DNA of 64,000 nt, taken from an uncultured Carboxylicivirga sp. (GTDB lineage Bacteria; Bacteroidota; Bacteroidia; Bacteroidales; Marinilabiliaceae). A program made the position numbers and the translations under genes. Below, piece by piece: positions 63,037 to 64,000 of the stretch (within the stretch, counting starts at the first letter, position 1; every line of letters begins with the position of its first letter). A model generated the notes under the pieces. That model did not search any database and was not told the DNA's origin. It was given only the letters and a program-made list of their open reading frames with translations. The stretch covers positions 122,746 to 186,745 of the forward strand of contig CANLLN010000007.1 in assembly GCA_947491945.1 (NCBI GenBank). The letters are read 5' to 3'.

Positions 63037-64000
63037 TATAGGTTTGCGGATTGGTTGAATTACGGCGAATGAAACGAATTCTTCAGTAAAAGAAGCTTAT
63101 AGTGTTGATTATGTGATCTTTGGCTAATCAAAAGGGATTATCCCCCTTAGAAAAGGGGGATTAATTTATCAACAGCTCCCAACTCAAACTCCTCCGGGGG
63201 ATTGACCTTTGTCCACAGATTACGCGGATGCTCACAGATTACTTACCTGCAGAAAGTGGATGTTATAGTTTTGATTATGTGTTGTGTAACTAGCTAAATT
63301 GGATTATACCCCTTAGAAAAGGGGATTAATTTATCAACAGCCCTCAGCTCAAACGCTCAGGGGGATTGAACTTCTGTCCGCAGATTACGCGGATGCTCAC
63401 AGATTACTTTCCTGCGGAAAGAGGATGTTATAGTTTCGATTATGTGTCATTTAGCTAGCTAAAAAGGATTATCCGCCTTTGCACAGGGGGATTAATTTAT
63501 TAACAGCTCTCAGCTCAAACGCCTCAGGGGGATTCAATTTCTGTTCGCAGATTTCACAGATGAACACAGATTAACTTTCTGCCGAAATCGGTGTTATGGT
63601 ATTGATTATGTGCTATGTAACTAATTAAATAGGATTATACCCTTTAGAAAAGGGGGATTAAGCTATCAACAGCCCTCAGTTCAAACGCCTCAGGGGGATT
63701 GACCTTTGTCCGCAGATTTCACAGATGAACACAGATTACTTTCCTGTGGAAGTCACTGTTGTAGCGTTGATTATGTGCTACATAACTAGCTAAAAAGGAT
63801 TATCCCCCTTTGCAAAGGGGGATTAATTTATCAGCAACCCTCAACTCAAACGCCTCAGGGGGATTCAATTTCTGTTCGCAGATTTCACAGATGAACACAG
63901 ATTAACTTTCTGCCGAAATCGGTTGAACCTGCTACATTTGTAAGGACAGTAAGTTAAGATATATGGCTCTAAATTATATATCTTAGAATCATTATGAGTG
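63037..64000. other. Gene-free region at the right end, mostly repeat array (964 bp)
   Basis: About 60 bp of unique sequence, then the 165-bp repeat array to about 63923, then 77 bp. The last 77 bp have a TACATTTG box (63933-63940), a GATATAT/ATATATC inverted repeat, and ATGAGT at the edge, possibly the start of a gene beyond the window. Confidence 0.6.
63098..63923 (+). repeat. 165-bp tandem repeat, large array (about five units)
   Basis: Unit starts (GGATTATC/A) lie at 63135, 63301, 63466, 63632 and 63797, giving periods of 166, 165, 166 and 165 bp; a partial unit precedes from 63098. Each unit carries a near-perfect ATCCCCCTTT...AAAGGGGGAT hairpin, an ATCAACAGCCCTCA segment, CTCAGGGGGATT and a TCCGC...GCGGA-type stem. 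The units differ by point changes, and the last stops after about 127 bp. Confidence 0.9.

Noticed and set aside
63098..63923. CRISPR array
   Set aside because: The repeats are 165 bp in period with the whole unit conserved; there are no short repeats with unique spacers and no cas genes nearby.

Overview
The window comes from a member of the Bacteroidota, most likely an environmental Bacteroidales/Marinilabiliales-type organism. The evidence is a PorP/SprF protein beside a giant PKD-repeat protein with a type IX 'type B' C-terminal sorting domain, an LpxC-FabZ fusion, TolQ-unknown-ExbD-ExbD gene order, a group III truncated haemoglobin, and promoters of the Bacteroidota form TTTG-N20-TAnnTTTG, seen well in front of rimP and sodA. 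No rRNA, tRNA, phage, integrase or transposase gene was recognised. The order-level placement is an inference.

Layout. 1-3.1 kb: a sigma-54 activator, lptE and divergent kdsB (envelope LPS). 3.3-8 kb: rimP-nusA-infB. 8.1-12.9 kb: an HD-domain hydrolase and the lipid A genes lpxD, lpxC/fabZ, lpxA. 12.9-20.3 kb: queG and the full SUF operon sufB-C-D-S-E plus a SufT-like protein. 20.5-27.7 kb: truncated haemoglobin, a large FAD/Fe-S oxidoreductase, gdhA, tatD and ansA. 28-30.4 kb: a TonB-type energising complex. 30.4-40.8 kb: a second gdhA, then two large proteins joining sensor-like and receiver-like domains to a PPDK/PEP-synthase-type ATP-grasp domain, then a third GDH homologue lacking the catalytic lysine. 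40.8-49.7 kb: envelope proteins, hsp20, PorP/SprF and the PKD giant. 50-56.2 kb: proline dehydrogenase, MATE exporter, adjacent Mn-type and Fe-type superoxide dismutases, nitroreductase, a surface protein and folE. 56.2-58.1 kb: an AT-rich two-gene cassette with a voltage-gated channel and an HsdR-N nuclease-like protein. 58.2-63 kb: beta-barrel proteins and aroB-aroA. 59.1-59.3 and 63.1-63.9 kb: a tandem repeat of about 165 bp.

Most of the window is housekeeping. The parts that stand out are the GDH/PPDK-like cluster (30.4-40.8 kb), which looks like a nitrogen or carbon-linked signalling or phosphotransfer module with no assigned function and a probable GDH pseudoenzyme; the channel-nuclease cassette, which has the shape of an accessory or defence module; a 101-bp imperfect-palindrome repeat present three times in ungapped alignment; and the 165-bp tandem repeat array. 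The 42.9-43.1 kb region may also encode a structured RNA.

Starts were moved from the longest frame wherever the longest frame began at TTG or GTG, or inside a neighbouring element, and a better ATG lay downstream. Promoter and terminator calls are by eye and carry correspondingly lower confidence.
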